IMG/VR virus record: IMGVR_UViG_3300032770_000013
Coordinates: 1-64,000 of that record
DNA from: a virus
DNA: 64,000 nt
Direction: 5' to 3' (one strand)
Below the pieces are notes generated by a model. It saw nothing but the letters and a program-made list of their open reading frames with translations, did no database searches and had not been told where the DNA came from. A program made the translations under genes and the position numbers. Numbering within the stretch: position 1 is the first letter of the stretch; every line of letters begins with the position of its first letter. Shown here in pieces: positions 39,046-48,088 of the stretch.

Positions 39046-39612
39046 TTATTCCTCGATCTGCATGGGAACCATGCGGCCGACCTCCTTAACCACGCGAGGC
39101 CGCACGCGGTCATCCTCCCGCGTCATCTCGCCCTTCGGCGTTTTGCCGAGGCGCTGTTCGGCTTCCCGGATTTGGCGGTTGGCGAGTTGCTCATTCTCGG
39201 TCCGGGCCTCATCGGTCAACTCTTTCGGCCGCTCCATGAGGATCAGGCCATCCTTGATGATGTGCGGCTTGTCGTAGCCCGGAGGCAACGGCACCCAATC
39301 CGGATGCTGCCGCGGGTCGACGGGCAACCAGCCCTGCTCTTCCATGCGGGAGAGATAGAACGGATCATCGGCGCCGACGTTGCTGAAGCGCTTCCATTCC
39401 ACCGATACGTCGGACGGAATCTTATCGAGATTGACCGCATCGAACGGATTGACCTGGACCGAGGCGCTACGCTGCCGGGTGCGTTTCCGCGGCGCATCGT
39501 GCTCGGCTACATGCTCGGTTTCCCGGGCATCGGGCGGCGGTGCTGCCGCATGTTCCGGTGTGCGATCGGCATTGCGACGCTGACGCCGCTGGGCAACTGT
39601 CTCGGGTTCCAT
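39046..39612 (-). CDS. virion-associated protein, unknown
   Basis: This 188-residue protein has a basic, disordered N-terminus (about 1-45), then NPFDAVNLDKIPSDVSVEWK and DPFYLSRMEEQGWLPVDPRQ, and a helical charged C-terminus. Such VEWKR/GW-PVP patterns are frequent in phage proteins encoded next to scaffold genes. Function unknown. Its end converges with the plus-strand RAMP-like gene. Confidence 0.5.
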   Translation of the reverse strand: MEPETVAQRRQRRNADRTPEHAAAPPPDARETEHVAEHDAPRKRTRQRSASVQVNPFDAVNLDKIPSDVSVEWKRFSNVGADDPFYLSRMEEQGWLPVDPRQHPDWVPLPPGYDKPHIIKDGLILMERPKELTDEARTENEQLANRQIREAEQRLGKTPKGEMTREDDRVRPRVVKEVGRMVPMQIEE

Positions 39613-39624
39613 GATCTTTTCCTT

Positions 39625-40728
39625 TTAATATCCAACTCGGCCAATTTTTCCTTCAGCCGTAGCCTTCACAAGCTCGGCCGCATAGGTGCCAAAGGCCCGC
39701 TTGCGGTGTGCTGCCTCATCCTCGCCCTGCTTGGCCGGATAGGAGAACAGCGCGACTTCCTGCTGCTGCGGATTAAGCTGAACCCGCTGGCGCTGGCTCT
39801 GGCCGGTAGACGCAGACGGCGCCTCGCGCGTAACCGGCGCCGATGGCACCGCACGTTGCTGGGTCTGCCGCTGGACTGGTTGCTTGGTGGCTTGCTGGTG
39901 CGCCTCCTCGCCTGCCGGCTTGACATCAGCCGCAGCCGATACCGGCGCACGCGCGCCAATGCTTTCCTCGATCACCCTGAAATAATCCGGGGTATCTGTC
40001 GCAAATCCCTGTTCGATCGCCGCATAATGACCTTTCATCATCGCGGCGTTCTTTTTCGCATCGCCGCCGACTTGCACCGGAACACATTCAGGATGAGCCC
40101 GCAGCCACGCCTGAGAGGCCGGCGTGTATCCAGACACGTATTGCTCAAACGGTGAAAGGCGCGTTTCGACCTGAGTAGTCGTGCGCGTAGCATCTGCGGC
40201 CTGCCGCGCCGCCTTGTTCTCCAAGGCAACTTTATCTGCCTCCAACCGGTCGATCGCCGCGGCAAGCTTGGCGGCTTTGATCTGCGCCTTGGCTTCCTTC
40301 GCAATCTCGCCGGCTTCCTTGGCGTGGATGACTTCGGCTTCCACCGCCTCTAGTTCGCGGGTAGCCGCTTCAAGCCGCGCCGTGACGCCGTTCAACTGGC
40401 TGCTGGCGGCTTCCTCGACGGCTTCCTGCGCCCGCTGCTCGCTTTGCTGGGCCCGCTGTGCCGCTTCATTAGCTCGCAACCGCTCGGCTTGGGCGGTCTG
40501 CTGGGCGGCAATGCGATCCTGCTTTTCCTTTTCCAGCGCCGCCTTCAACGCATCCGCCGCCTCGTCCGCGGCATTCTTTGCCGGCGGCGCTACTGGAGTC
40601 TTTGGCTCAGGCTCCGGTGTCTTGGCCTCAGTCACCTTCGCCGGCTCGACAACCAGATCGCCGTCGACCTCGACCTCGATAACCGTGTCGTCCTCAATCT
40701 CGACTTCGCGTGTGCCAGATTCGGCCAT
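39625..40728 (-). CDS. coiled-coil protein, candidate scaffold
   Basis: This 367-residue protein has an acidic N-terminus (EVEIEDDTVIEVEVDGD), a long Ala/Glu/Gln/Lys-rich coiled coil (about 50-200) and a basic C-terminal tail with RVQLNPQQQEVALFSYPAKQ. This acidic, coiled-coil, basic-tail design is that of podoviral scaffolding proteins, which guide capsid assembly and then leave. Its distance from the capsid gene (28 kb) is unusual, so the identity remains inferred. Confidence 0.5.
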   Translation of the reverse strand: MAESGTREVEIEDDTVIEVEVDGDLVVEPAKVTEAKTPEPEPKTPVAPPAKNAADEAADALKAALEKEKQDRIAAQQTAQAERLRANEAAQRAQQSEQRAQEAVEEAASSQLNGVTARLEAATRELEAVEAEVIHAKEAGEIAKEAKAQIKAAKLAAAIDRLEADKVALENKAARQAADATRTTTQVETRLSPFEQYVSGYTPASQAWLRAHPECVPVQVGGDAKKNAAMMKGHYAAIEQGFATDTPDYFRVIEESIGARAPVSAAADVKPAGEEAHQQATKQPVQRQTQQRAVPSAPVTREAPSASTGQSQRQRVQLNPQQQEVALFSYPAKQGEDEAAHRKRAFGTYAAELVKATAEGKIGRVGY

Positions 40729-40773
40729 GGCGCTATTTCCTTGCTAACATCATGATAATACACTAGATATAGC

Positions 40774-40807
40774 GAAGCCGCCAGACGTTCGAGCGCCCGA
40801 CGGCTTC
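40774..40807. repeat. 7-bp inverted repeat between divergent genes
   Basis: GAAGCCG and CGGCTTC flank a 20-nt loop in the gap between the divergent scaffold-like and HNH genes. It could serve either transcript as a leader hairpin; no T-run supports a terminator. Confidence 0.4.
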
Positions 40808-40836
40808 TCGCCAACACCAAACCCCAGGAGGTCTAG

Positions 40837-41550
40837 GTGGCTAATTCCCGTATATGCTCGGTTGAAGGTTGCGGCAAGCCGCACGAGGCACACGGCTATT
40901 GCCCGATGCACTACACCCGTTGGCGCAAGCACGGCGATCCACTTTACGAGGTGCCGCTTAAAAACTACGGGCCAATTTGTTCGGTTGAAGGATGTGAAAA
41001 GCCGTCCCGCGAACGAGGTTGGTGCAGCATGCACTATGCCAGATGGCTTACGCATGGCGACGTAAACTACGCAGGCAAGCCGCGTCCTAAAACCAAGTTG
41101 CAGAAGTTCATCGAAGAAGCCGTAGCATACAAAGGCGACGATTGCCTTTACTGGCCGTGGCCGACAAAGAGCCGACGCGGCTCGATCTTTGTTGACGGCC
41201 GACTGGTCAAGGCTCCGCGCTATGTGTGCACTTTGGTTCATGGCGAGCCACCAACGCCAGAATACGAAGCCGCCCATTCATGCGGCCATGGCTGGGAAGT
41301 ATGTCTCAATCCAAACCACTTGAGATGGGCAACACCGATTGAAAATGCGGCCGACAGATACCTCCATGGAACAGATGCAAGAGGGGAGAACAATCCCGGT
41401 GCCGTGTTAACAGAAACCAATGTGCGCGAAATCCGAAAGTTGCTTCGGCGTGGCATGAAACAAAAAGACATCGGAAAGATATTTGGTGTTTCCAGAGGTG
41501 CCATCTTGTCGATCAATCTGCGCAAGTCATGGGGGTGGCTAGAAGATTAG
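40837..41550 (+). CDS. zinc-finger HNH-type homing endonuclease, plus strand
   Basis: This 237-residue protein starts at GTG with AGGAGG 5 nt upstream. Two repeated zinc modules (CSVEGCGKPHEAHGYCPMHY and CSVEGCEKPSRERGWCSMHY) are followed by an HNH-like core (EAAHSCGHGWEVCLNPNHLR, WATPIENAADRY) and a C-terminal helix-turn-helix (VREIRKLLRRGMKQKDIGKI). It is divergent from the scaffold-like gene and overlaps the convergent GroES-like gene by 12 nt. Confidence 0.85.
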   Translation: MANSRICSVEGCGKPHEAHGYCPMHYTRWRKHGDPLYEVPLKNYGPICSVEGCEKPSRERGWCSMHYARWLTHGDVNYAGKPRPKTKLQKFIEEAVAYKGDDCLYWPWPTKSRRGSIFVDGRLVKAPRYVCTLVHGEPPTPEYEAAHSCGHGWEVCLNPNHLRWATPIENAADRYLHGTDARGENNPGAVLTETNVREIRKLLRRGMKQKDIGKIFGVSRGAILSINLRKSWGWLED

Positions 41551-41946
41551 GTCGGGAGCGGGAATCCTCATTGCGATGTCTTGATCTCTGACTATGCGGC
41601 AAAGTTGCCCGTTCACCACGATTTTTCTGCCGTCTACCGTATGAAGCGCAACCCAGTCTCCCGGCGAAACGGAATCGGGTCCGAAATCATATTGATCGTC
41701 GGATTTGAAAGCCGAATGGCCCAGCATCAGGACGCAGGCCGCCTTGCCTTGGAACTCGTCTTCTTTGATCGTGACGTCGGCCAAATGAATCCCAGATTTG
41801 GTAACTTTCGGCCGCTCATAGATGCCGACAAGGACGCGATTCCCAAACAATTCAAAGCCGGGCAAAACGCCTAGCTTCTTCATTCCGATCTTGTCGTAAA
41901 TGACCTTTCGCGGATCGTCCTTCGCCTGCATTTCCATATAAGGCAT
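41539..41946 (-). CDS. GroES-like co-chaperonin
   Basis: This 135-residue protein has GNRVLVGIYERPKVTKSGIH, then LADVTIKEDEFQGKAACVLM and SPGDWVALHTVDGRKIVVNG, which is the Cpn10 barrel with its mobile loop region (KSGIHL) and a C-terminal RIVRDQDI strand. Phage GroES-like proteins replace the host co-chaperonin to fold capsid protein. No GroEL is encoded nearby, so it would act with host GroEL. The start at 41946 has AAGGA about 10 nt upstream; MEMQ at 41937 is an alternative. Confidence 0.75.
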   Translation of the reverse strand: MPYMEMQAKDDPRKVIYDKIGMKKLGVLPGFELFGNRVLVGIYERPKVTKSGIHLADVTIKEDEFQGKAACVLMLGHSAFKSDDQYDFGPDSVSPGDWVALHTVDGRKIVVNGQLCRIVRDQDIAMRIPAPDLIF

Positions 41947-41959
41947 TGTGGCGTGTTCC

Positions 41960-42445
41960 TTATTTCTTCGGTCCAAAGACCAATGTGAAAACGGCTGGCG
42001 GACCTTCGTATGCTTTCGTCTTGATGCCAGTAGCCGACGTCAGAGCAGCACAGAGAAATGCGCCGTCGCAGGATAATCCTGTACCAATCGGAATGTCGCG
42101 GTAAAGGAAACAATGGCTGAGCAGGTGCGCTTTCCACCCCGCTTCATTTAGCGCATCGACAATGTCCTCAGCCAATGGTCGGCAATCGGCATTGTCGCAT
42201 TCAACCTTCACTTCCTTGCTTGCCGTGACGCCTTTAAGCGTCGCCACAAACTTAGCATATTGGTTGTCGTTCAGTTCGTACCAATGCCATTTCCTGTAGC
42301 GTTCAAGTTGGCGGTTATTGGATTGGATGGTCGTCATGTTCGACGGAAGATAATAAGCGCCGTTCTTGTCGCTGATCCAGTCATCGGCAAACGCCGAGCT
42401 AACGAGCACGGTGACGAGTAATGCTACGCCGAGAAACGCCCTCAT
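41960..42445 (-). CDS. secreted (periplasmic) protein of unknown function
   Basis: This 161-residue protein begins MRAFLGVALLVTVLVSSAFA, then DDW, a clear Sec signal peptide. The mature part has ECDNADCRPLAEDIVDALNE and a later CFLYRDIPIGTGLSCDGAFL, so disulphides are possible; the second half resembles small alpha-beta domains with a GPPAVFTLVFG end. The start at 42445 follows the upstream TAG by 4 nt with GAGG 9 nt before it. Role unknown. Confidence 0.6.
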   Translation of the reverse strand: MRAFLGVALLVTVLVSSAFADDWISDKNGAYYLPSNMTTIQSNNRQLERYRKWHWYELNDNQYAKFVATLKGVTASKEVKVECDNADCRPLAEDIVDALNEAGWKAHLLSHCFLYRDIPIGTGLSCDGAFLCAALTSATGIKTKAYEGPPAVFTLVFGPKK

Positions 42446-42449
42446 CCGG

Positions 42450-42674
42450 CTACCCTCTTTGATCTGAAATTGTCTCATAAAGCGTGCCGGCAATATCATC
42501 GCATTTCTGCATGATGACGTTGCAAGCCTCGATAAATCCTACCTGCCCGCGATAGGCCGGATAATCCTCAGCCGCACCTTGGGCAAGTGAAACCATCCGT
42601 TCATCAATCAACTCCAACAAAATCGGATAGAGTTGCCGATAGAACGGATCGTGGATATCTCGCGGACCAGCCAA
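42450..42674 (-). CDS. hypothetical helical protein
   Basis: This 74-residue protein, RDIHDPFYRQLYPILLELID with GFIEACNVIMQKCDDIAGTL, is predicted helical with no known family. It lies 2 nt from the upstream Pro-rich gene and ends in TAG just before the secreted-protein gene. Confidence 0.6.
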   Translation of the reverse strand: MAGPRDIHDPFYRQLYPILLELIDERMVSLAQGAAEDYPAYRGQVGFIEACNVIMQKCDDIAGTLYETISDQRG

Positions 42675-42676
42675 GA

Positions 42677-43555
42677 TTACACCGCTTGCGCTTTGCCGGC
42701 CCCTTTGGGCTTCTCGCCGATCTTCTCCAATCTGCCCTCACCCGAAACAGCGCCAGCAGTCATGTGATGCTTCTGGCTCGGCAAGCGACCCTTCGGACCA
42801 GTGACGCCCTCGACATGGCCGCCCATGGCGCGACCTTCGATCGGCATCTTCTCGGCCTTGTTTGACCGGATCAAGCCTTCTTGCTTGAGCGTTTTCATAA
42901 TCAACTGCTTGTCTTGGAGTTCGTCCGGGTGGTTGACCTTACCCCCATGCTTCCGCGGAGGCACGACCCCCGGAGGCACCGCACCGGGCGCCATCATCGG
43001 CCGAGCCATCGCGCCAGGAGGCATCCCAGCGGCCCCCGGAGGCATCATGGGAGGCGGTGGTCCACCAGCCGGTGGAACCATAGGTCCGCCCGGAGGAACG
43101 ACAGGCGGCGGCCTCATGCCCATTGGACCGCCTCCGCCTTGGGGTGCAACGATCACATTTACATGCGTCGAGCCCTTATGCTTCGTCCGACCGCCGCGGG
43201 CACGGTTGGCCTGAGACTGATTGAGATTGGCTTCCTCGACCGGGGAATCCGCCGTTGTCGAGCCGCCGCTGTCCCGGTGATGAACCTTGCCGCCCCGGGC
43301 CCGCTTGACATGGCCGCCGCGCTTTAGGGTAGCCACCGGATTGGCTACCATCTGCTTGCGGCTGGCGCGATCGGCTCGAGAACGCGGGACTGTGGCATCC
43401 GCGCCAAGCCCTACCGCCTGCTCCGGTCCCTCGCCGCCCTTCATCCGCTCGGATGGGGCGAGGATGTCATTGGCCGGGCTTCCGACATATCCGTCCGTCA
43501 TCCTGCGCATTTTGGCGTTGTGTGACTCGGTCGATTCCTTCTTATGCGGGTGCAT
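42677..43555 (-). CDS. proline/glycine/methionine-rich protein with basic RGG-like blocks
   Basis: This 292-residue protein has a basic N-terminal half with LKRGGHVKRARGGKVHH and ARGGRTKHKGS, a central Pro/Gly/Met-rich stretch (PPPVVPPGGPMVPPAGGPPP) and a C-terminal conserved-looking VTGPKGRLPSQKHHMTAG. It appears intrinsically disordered. The RGG-type blocks resemble the protein at 8033-8500. A virion-packaged nucleic-acid-binding role is possible only by composition. Confidence 0.45.
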   Translation of the reverse strand: MHPHKKESTESHNAKMRRMTDGYVGSPANDILAPSERMKGGEGPEQAVGLGADATVPRSRADRASRKQMVANPVATLKRGGHVKRARGGKVHHRDSGGSTTADSPVEEANLNQSQANRARGGRTKHKGSTHVNVIVAPQGGGGPMGMRPPPVVPPGGPMVPPAGGPPPPMMPPGAAGMPPGAMARPMMAPGAVPPGVVPPRKHGGKVNHPDELQDKQLIMKTLKQEGLIRSNKAEKMPIEGRAMGGHVEGVTGPKGRLPSQKHHMTAGAVSGEGRLEKIGEKPKGAGKAQAV

Positions 43556-43573
43556 AGCCTCAGTTCCCTCTTC

Positions 43574-43825
43574 TTACGCCGTTTCGGGTCTAAGAGGGAA
43601 TTGGATCAACTTATCGCCAATCCCCTGCATGAAATAAACGTCTGATGCCACAACGGGGCCGCCATTTGGCGCGACCGCCGACAACGCAGCAAGTACAGAT
43701 GCTTCAGCTTGCCGAAGATCGACCGGGAAAACCACACGTAAGCCGGAAGTATCCTTGGCCGTCATAGCGCATTCCATGAATGCTAAGACAGCCTTGTCCA
43801 AGACAGCTCGATCAATCCGAAGCAT
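43574..43825 (-). CDS. hypothetical protein
   Basis: This 83-residue protein, with DRAVLDKAVLAFMECAMTAK and VVFPVDLRQAEASVLAALSA, is alpha-beta in appearance with no known family. It follows the upstream gene after a single base and belongs to the small-gene cluster downstream of the portal. Confidence 0.55.
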   Translation of the reverse strand: MLRIDRAVLDKAVLAFMECAMTAKDTSGLRVVFPVDLRQAEASVLAALSAVAPNGGPVVASDVYFMQGIGDKLIQFPLRPETA

Positions 43826-43826
43826 G

Positions 43827-43967
43827 TCAGTCCTTTTCCTTTGGCTCTTTCGGTGGAGTTCCGTCGCTCTGCTTGTACGGTGTCGTGACTTCCTTCTCGC
43901 CCTTCATGGCGCGGTCTAGCCATGCTGGCTTGTGCTTGTACTCGGCGTCTTTCTCGGGATAAGCCAT
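43827..43967 (-). CDS. hypothetical small charged protein
   Basis: This 46-residue protein, AYPEKDAEYKHKPAWLDRAM, then GEKEVTTPYKQSDG and a Lys/Glu/Pro end, is probably disordered. The start at 43967 overlaps the upstream TGA as TGATG, which decides against the longer frame from 44012. Confidence 0.55.
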   Translation of the reverse strand: MAYPEKDAEYKHKPAWLDRAMKGEKEVTTPYKQSDGTPPKEPKEKD

Positions 43968-44173
43968 CAGGCCGCCTCCGCTTTTGGCTTGTCTTGCAGC
44001 GAATAACGGCAACTATCAGCGTCGAACATAATCGCCTTAGAGCCGCCGTTCTCACGATAGAAGGTGATAAGTTCGTCGATGTCGTTCCAGTGCAGCGCGC
44101 CAAGCGCGTTCCGCGAAAGCCAGCGGACCGCAAATTCATCCTCGAACATTTCCACCGCGACAGTCGCGCTCAT
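43967..44173 (-). CDS. hypothetical protein
   Basis: This 68-residue protein, VEMFEDEFAVRWLSRNALGA with DIDELITFYRENGGSKAIMF, has a helical body. No family recognised. It is the first gene after the portal in transcription order. Confidence 0.55.
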   Translation of the reverse strand: MSATVAVEMFEDEFAVRWLSRNALGALHWNDIDELITFYRENGGSKAIMFDADSCRYSLQDKPKAEAA

Positions 44174-44216
44174 GTTACGCTCCTATACCCGACTTTTCGG
44201 CCCTTGTCATGGTGGC

Positions 44217-46619
44217 TCATGGAGCCGCAGGCTCTACTGGTTGTGTCGCCAATTGATGCTGACGCTCCAAGGCATTCTGATTGGCCTCGTGCTGCCGATC
44301 CAGATGGCCTTGGATCATTTCGTGGGCCCGGGCAACACCAGCCTGCCTAGCCTCGTGAACCCTGCCAGCATGCGCCTCTGCGGCTTGCTGCGCGCCCTGA
44401 TTCGCCTGCGCCCGGTTCGCCGCGGTCGCCAAAGCCAGTTTATGAATGCGCTCCGCCGCCCGATTCTGATTGCTGATACCCAACTCTTCCCGCGCAGCCT
44501 GCTGATCGGCATTGTGGATTACGAGCTCGCGCGCCACCCCAAGTGAGGCAATTTTTTCCTTGCTGGCAATGGTTTGCGTGTCCGTGGCGGATTTAAGCTG
44601 CGCCTCTTTCGCTCTCGTCTGACTATCCGCCAATCGGGCTTCGGCAGCCAACAGCGTAGCTTGGGCAGTTATTGCACTCGGATCTGGCTGCGCTGCACCG
44701 GGCGGCGGAGCGGGCTTAAAGAATCTCTGACTGTCATCCACGCCCATAACCTGAAAGGCCCAGTCGTCGACTTCGTTCAGGTCTAAATTCGGATTGGTCA
44801 TTGCCATCTGCCGCGCGGCCACGACCTTCAGATACCGCTCGGTCTGGCTCGAGGTGTTCGGATCGGCCGCCGGCACCAATTCACAATCGCTCAATGCCGC
44901 AAGGAATAGCTCCCGGTGCCGCTCTTCGGCTTCGTCCTCAGCGTCTACCACTGGCTGCTGTCCGGCTTCGGCAGTCAGTAGAGCCAATACTTTGCTTTTC
45001 TTGTTATGCCTCCAAAGGGCCTCTGGGTCTTCCTCCAAGAGGCTCTTGAGCATATCAAATTCAGCCCCTTGCGCCTGATGTAGTCGCTTATGAACAGCCG
45101 ACATCAATTTCGTGGCCTGCTCAATCAGAGCAAGCGTAGTGCCCACCGGAGCATCTTGCCGACCCTCTCCGATCTGCAATTCCGCCGTTCCACCAACGCG
45201 CTGCGCTGTGGTGGCAATGTTCTCGATAAGCTGGATGAAAACCGCGCTCGGATCCTTGTACGGCAACGGCATTATCGCCTTGGAAATATCGTTTCCGACC
45301 GTATCGATCGCCATGCCGCCGCCTGGCGGAATGCGGAACTGGTTGGTTAATTGCTTGGCGAGGGATTTGAGATAGAGAAATCCGGGGAAGTTGGCGAACA
45401 TGCCGGCGTCGATCATCAGCCGCCATGCCGCCGTCACAGCCTTGGTGGCATTGCCGAGAACATTCAGCAGGCCGATGCCGTAGAACCCCAAGCCTGGAAT
45501 GAAGATGTAGGCGATGATACGATTGACGGCGAGGCAGAACGCATCGTCCTCATCCCAATTGCGGCGGATTTCAAGAATTTTCCGGGCTTCCTTGTCGATC
45601 GTCACCTTGTACGGCAGCGGCAGTCCGGTTTCCTTGCTCTCCAGTTTATGCTCGAAGCCCGGCAGGTCGTACTCGCAATAACACTCGTAGAGCTCGCGGT
45701 CCTGATCGGCGGTGTCGAGATAGGTGGAAGGCGCTATGCCTTGCGTCTGGTCAATCTTGATATCGACCGCATCGCGCGGTGCCGGCGTTCCCGGAGCGGG
45801 CAAGCTGATATCGCGGTAAACGCCCAACAGTTGCATACGCCGCAACACGCTTGGCCGCATCATGACGCGGTGGGTGACTCGGCCAGCACCGTCAATATCC
45901 GTCGCCGAGTTGCTGACGATTAAATCGTTCGCATCAATCGAGGCGATGACCGGACGTCGCTTGATCGGATCGTGACTGCCCTTCTTGAAGGAAATCCCGG
46001 AGAACCCGAGCATCAGCAGCATTCTATCCGTGTCGGGATAGTATTCTTTCGCTACCTTGGTCAGGTAATGGTTCAAATCCTTTTCGAGCGCTTGGGCCAG
46101 CCGTGCCGATAGCGAGTTCTCCTCGCCATCATTGCGGACCTTGACCGGCCCATCGGACGGCAAAAGCTCGCCGCGGGCATTCGCCTGAAAGCGCAGGACG
46201 GCCTCGAGCAGGAGCGGATGGTCGACGGTGGATACGCCTTCGGCCGGCGTGGCTCCCGAGGCCGCGGCGCCGCGGGGATTCTTGACTTGGAGGCCGAGCA
46301 ACGAAATGCCGTTGCTCATATTCTCCAGCCATTCCTGGCGGCTTTGCAGATCTTGCTCGATGCCGAATAGTAGCTTCTCAGCCATGAGGCTGAGTTCGGC
46401 TTCGCTTAGTTCTTCCGCTAGATTGGCCTTAAAGCCCTTGTCTTCTTTGCTTTCTTGCGGAGGCGGACCCCAAGTAATCTCGACATTGCCGTCAGGAAGC
46501 GGGACTTGTACGGTATTGGTCCCGATATCGTAATCAACTGCGTCCGGGTCATCGCTGGAGAGGGCGACAACCACGTCCGACATGGGCATAGAGCGATCTA
46601 ATTGGTAAACATTGCTCAT
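44217..46619 (-). CDS. portal protein
   Basis: This 800-residue protein has the size and layout of P22-type portals: an N-terminal acidic part, GISLLGLQVKNPRGAAASGA, the stem and wing segments with YPDTDRMLLMLGFSGISFKK, the PGLGFYGIGLLNVLGNATKA region, AELQIGEGRQDAPVGTTLAL and a C-terminal Gln/Ala-rich helical barrel (about 660-800). It forms the dodecameric DNA channel at the capsid vertex. The start overlaps the upstream HNH stop as ATGA. Confidence 0.85.
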   Translation of the reverse strand: MSNVYQLDRSMPMSDVVVALSSDDPDAVDYDIGTNTVQVPLPDGNVEITWGPPPQESKEDKGFKANLAEELSEAELSLMAEKLLFGIEQDLQSRQEWLENMSNGISLLGLQVKNPRGAAASGATPAEGVSTVDHPLLLEAVLRFQANARGELLPSDGPVKVRNDGEENSLSARLAQALEKDLNHYLTKVAKEYYPDTDRMLLMLGFSGISFKKGSHDPIKRRPVIASIDANDLIVSNSATDIDGAGRVTHRVMMRPSVLRRMQLLGVYRDISLPAPGTPAPRDAVDIKIDQTQGIAPSTYLDTADQDRELYECYCEYDLPGFEHKLESKETGLPLPYKVTIDKEARKILEIRRNWDEDDAFCLAVNRIIAYIFIPGLGFYGIGLLNVLGNATKAVTAAWRLMIDAGMFANFPGFLYLKSLAKQLTNQFRIPPGGGMAIDTVGNDISKAIMPLPYKDPSAVFIQLIENIATTAQRVGGTAELQIGEGRQDAPVGTTLALIEQATKLMSAVHKRLHQAQGAEFDMLKSLLEEDPEALWRHNKKSKVLALLTAEAGQQPVVDAEDEAEERHRELFLAALSDCELVPAADPNTSSQTERYLKVVAARQMAMTNPNLDLNEVDDWAFQVMGVDDSQRFFKPAPPPGAAQPDPSAITAQATLLAAEARLADSQTRAKEAQLKSATDTQTIASKEKIASLGVARELVIHNADQQAAREELGISNQNRAAERIHKLALATAANRAQANQGAQQAAEAHAGRVHEARQAGVARAHEMIQGHLDRQHEANQNALERQHQLATQPVEPAAP

Positions 46620-47158
46620 TGCGTGGCTGCGCCGTTACTAAAGACCGAAAATTCCTTAGCGTAACGAAGCGAAGCTTGCCTGTAGGCTAAAGCTGCATCA
46701 TCAATATTATTGAATAGTCCCAAACTGATCCTTCTTCCAAAGTAAATACTTGCTCTCCATTTTTTTGTTTTTGGATGCCAATCAACTCCAGTAAATCCAC
46801 TCGTGTTGTTTTTCTTCTTCTTAACGTTGTGGTTTTGTTGCGATCTGGTCGCCAGCCGAAGATTGGCAATTCGATTGTCGGCTGTATCTCGATTGACGTG
46901 GTCTAGCTCTGATTCTGGCAAAACCCCATAAACATAGAGCCACGCTAGGCGATGCGCTAAATATCTTTTCCCATCAAGCTGAATATACCAATAGCCATTT
47001 GGCTTTAGATCACCAGCTACCTTCCCGGCAAACCTTTTGTTCCAAGTCTTATCGAATCTATTGGTCTCTACGCGATGCAGCCAAGTAAATATGCCGGTCT
47101 CTGGCTCGTAATTTAGTCGGACCTTTAAAGTCGGCGCCTCGGTCAAGTAATCGAACAT
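46616..47158 (-). CDS. HNH-AP2 homing endonuclease
   Basis: This 180-residue protein, KVRLNYEPETGIFTWLHRVE, HRLAWLYVYGVLPESELDHV, NRDTADNRIANLRLATRSQQ (HNH), then an AP2 domain (GFTGVDWHPKTKKWRASIYF). It is inserted directly upstream of the portal gene with an ATGA overlap. It is related to the proteins at 35576-36079 and 9888-10982. Confidence 0.9.
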   Translation of the reverse strand: MFDYLTEAPTLKVRLNYEPETGIFTWLHRVETNRFDKTWNKRFAGKVAGDLKPNGYWYIQLDGKRYLAHRLAWLYVYGVLPESELDHVNRDTADNRIANLRLATRSQQNHNVKKKKNNTSGFTGVDWHPKTKKWRASIYFGRRISLGLFNNIDDAALAYRQASLRYAKEFSVFSNGAATQ

Positions 47159-47217
47159 TTAATATACCTTTGTATGGCCGCGAAGCTCATTCAGTCCCGC
47201 GCGAATCAGGCGCTATC

Positions 47218-47610
47218 TTACTGCTTTTGACTGGCTTCCGGTCCATTAGGCTCTATCCGTGGGCCGCGGCGGGACAAACCCAGGCGTTTAATAGTCTCAT
47301 CAAGCTTGGTGTCGGCATTGCCGTCAACGCGGACTGACTTTGCTATGCTAAAAAGCATCTCCTTGTCATAGCACGCCGCCATCAGCGCGTGCCATTGAGC
47401 CAAGCATTTCAGCAAGAAAGGAAAGGCGTGCTTGACCTGATTGATATGAAGATTGTCGGCCACTGAGTTGTATGTAACGGCAAAGCCAAGGACTTCATTG
47501 CCAATTACGATACTCGTAGCATCGCTATCTTTGCGAACGAAAAAACCTTCTGGCAGCGGCGGCAACGCGGCCTTGATTTCTTCAACTGCCTTGTCGAGAA
47601 GCGACGTCAT
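47218..47610 (-). CDS. hypothetical phage protein
   Basis: This 130-residue protein, DKAVEEIKAALPPLPEGFFV, GFAVTYNSVADNLHINQVKH, is alpha-beta in appearance with a basic, disordered end. Its start overlaps the preceding gene as ATGA. No family recognised. Confidence 0.55.
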   Translation of the reverse strand: MTSLLDKAVEEIKAALPPLPEGFFVRKDSDATSIVIGNEVLGFAVTYNSVADNLHINQVKHAFPFLLKCLAQWHALMAACYDKEMLFSIAKSVRVDGNADTKLDETIKRLGLSRRGPRIEPNGPEASQKQ

Positions 47611-47888
47611 GGCCGCGCCCGCACGATGCTCGACATGGGCTTCGGGTTCACGATCTCGCCCAGCAGCCTAGCCTGTAGCATCCCGGCGCCGACGTACAGA
47701 TCACCATGAAGCATTCCCACATAAGCATTCGCCACTCCGCGCTGCTGGCTTATTGCCACGATGCCACAGGCGGCGAGATTGCCGGCCTTGGCCTGCGCGA
47801 GAAATTCTTCCAGCATCTGAACGATGGGATTCTTTAGCTGCGGGATTGGGGGTAGATCGTTGGCCGCTGGTTCGCCGTTCATGCTCAT
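47607..47888 (-). CDS. hypothetical protein
   Basis: This 93-residue protein, NPIVQMLEEFLAQAKAGNLA with ACGIVAISQQRGVANAYVGM, resembles small phage proteins with a single alpha-beta domain. The start at 47888 is set by an ATGA overlap with the upstream gene. Function unknown. Confidence 0.55.
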   Translation of the reverse strand: MSMNGEPAANDLPPIPQLKNPIVQMLEEFLAQAKAGNLAACGIVAISQQRGVANAYVGMLHGDLYVGAGMLQARLLGEIVNPKPMSSIVRARP

Positions 47889-48088
47889 TGCTCTTCCTCT
47901 CTCACCCCAACCGGCCGCTCACTCTCCGGCACAAAGTCGGCCCGGATGGCAGACCGCGGAAACACACTCACTACACCGGGAACCTTGACGGCTTCCTGTT
48001 CCGCCTCGGCGGCGGAATAGGCTTGGGTCTCGACCCAGTCTTCAATAACCTTTTTTACCCGGACGCGCCAGATGTTAGGGCGTGGCAT
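47885..48088 (-). CDS. hypothetical protein
   Basis: This 67-residue protein, PRPNIWRVRVKKVIEDWVET with YSAAEAEQEAVKVPGVVSV, has a beta-alpha-beta look. The ATG follows the upstream TGA directly. No family recognised. Confidence 0.55.
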   Translation of the reverse strand: MPRPNIWRVRVKKVIEDWVETQAYSAAEAEQEAVKVPGVVSVFPRSAIRADFVPESERPVGVREEEQ

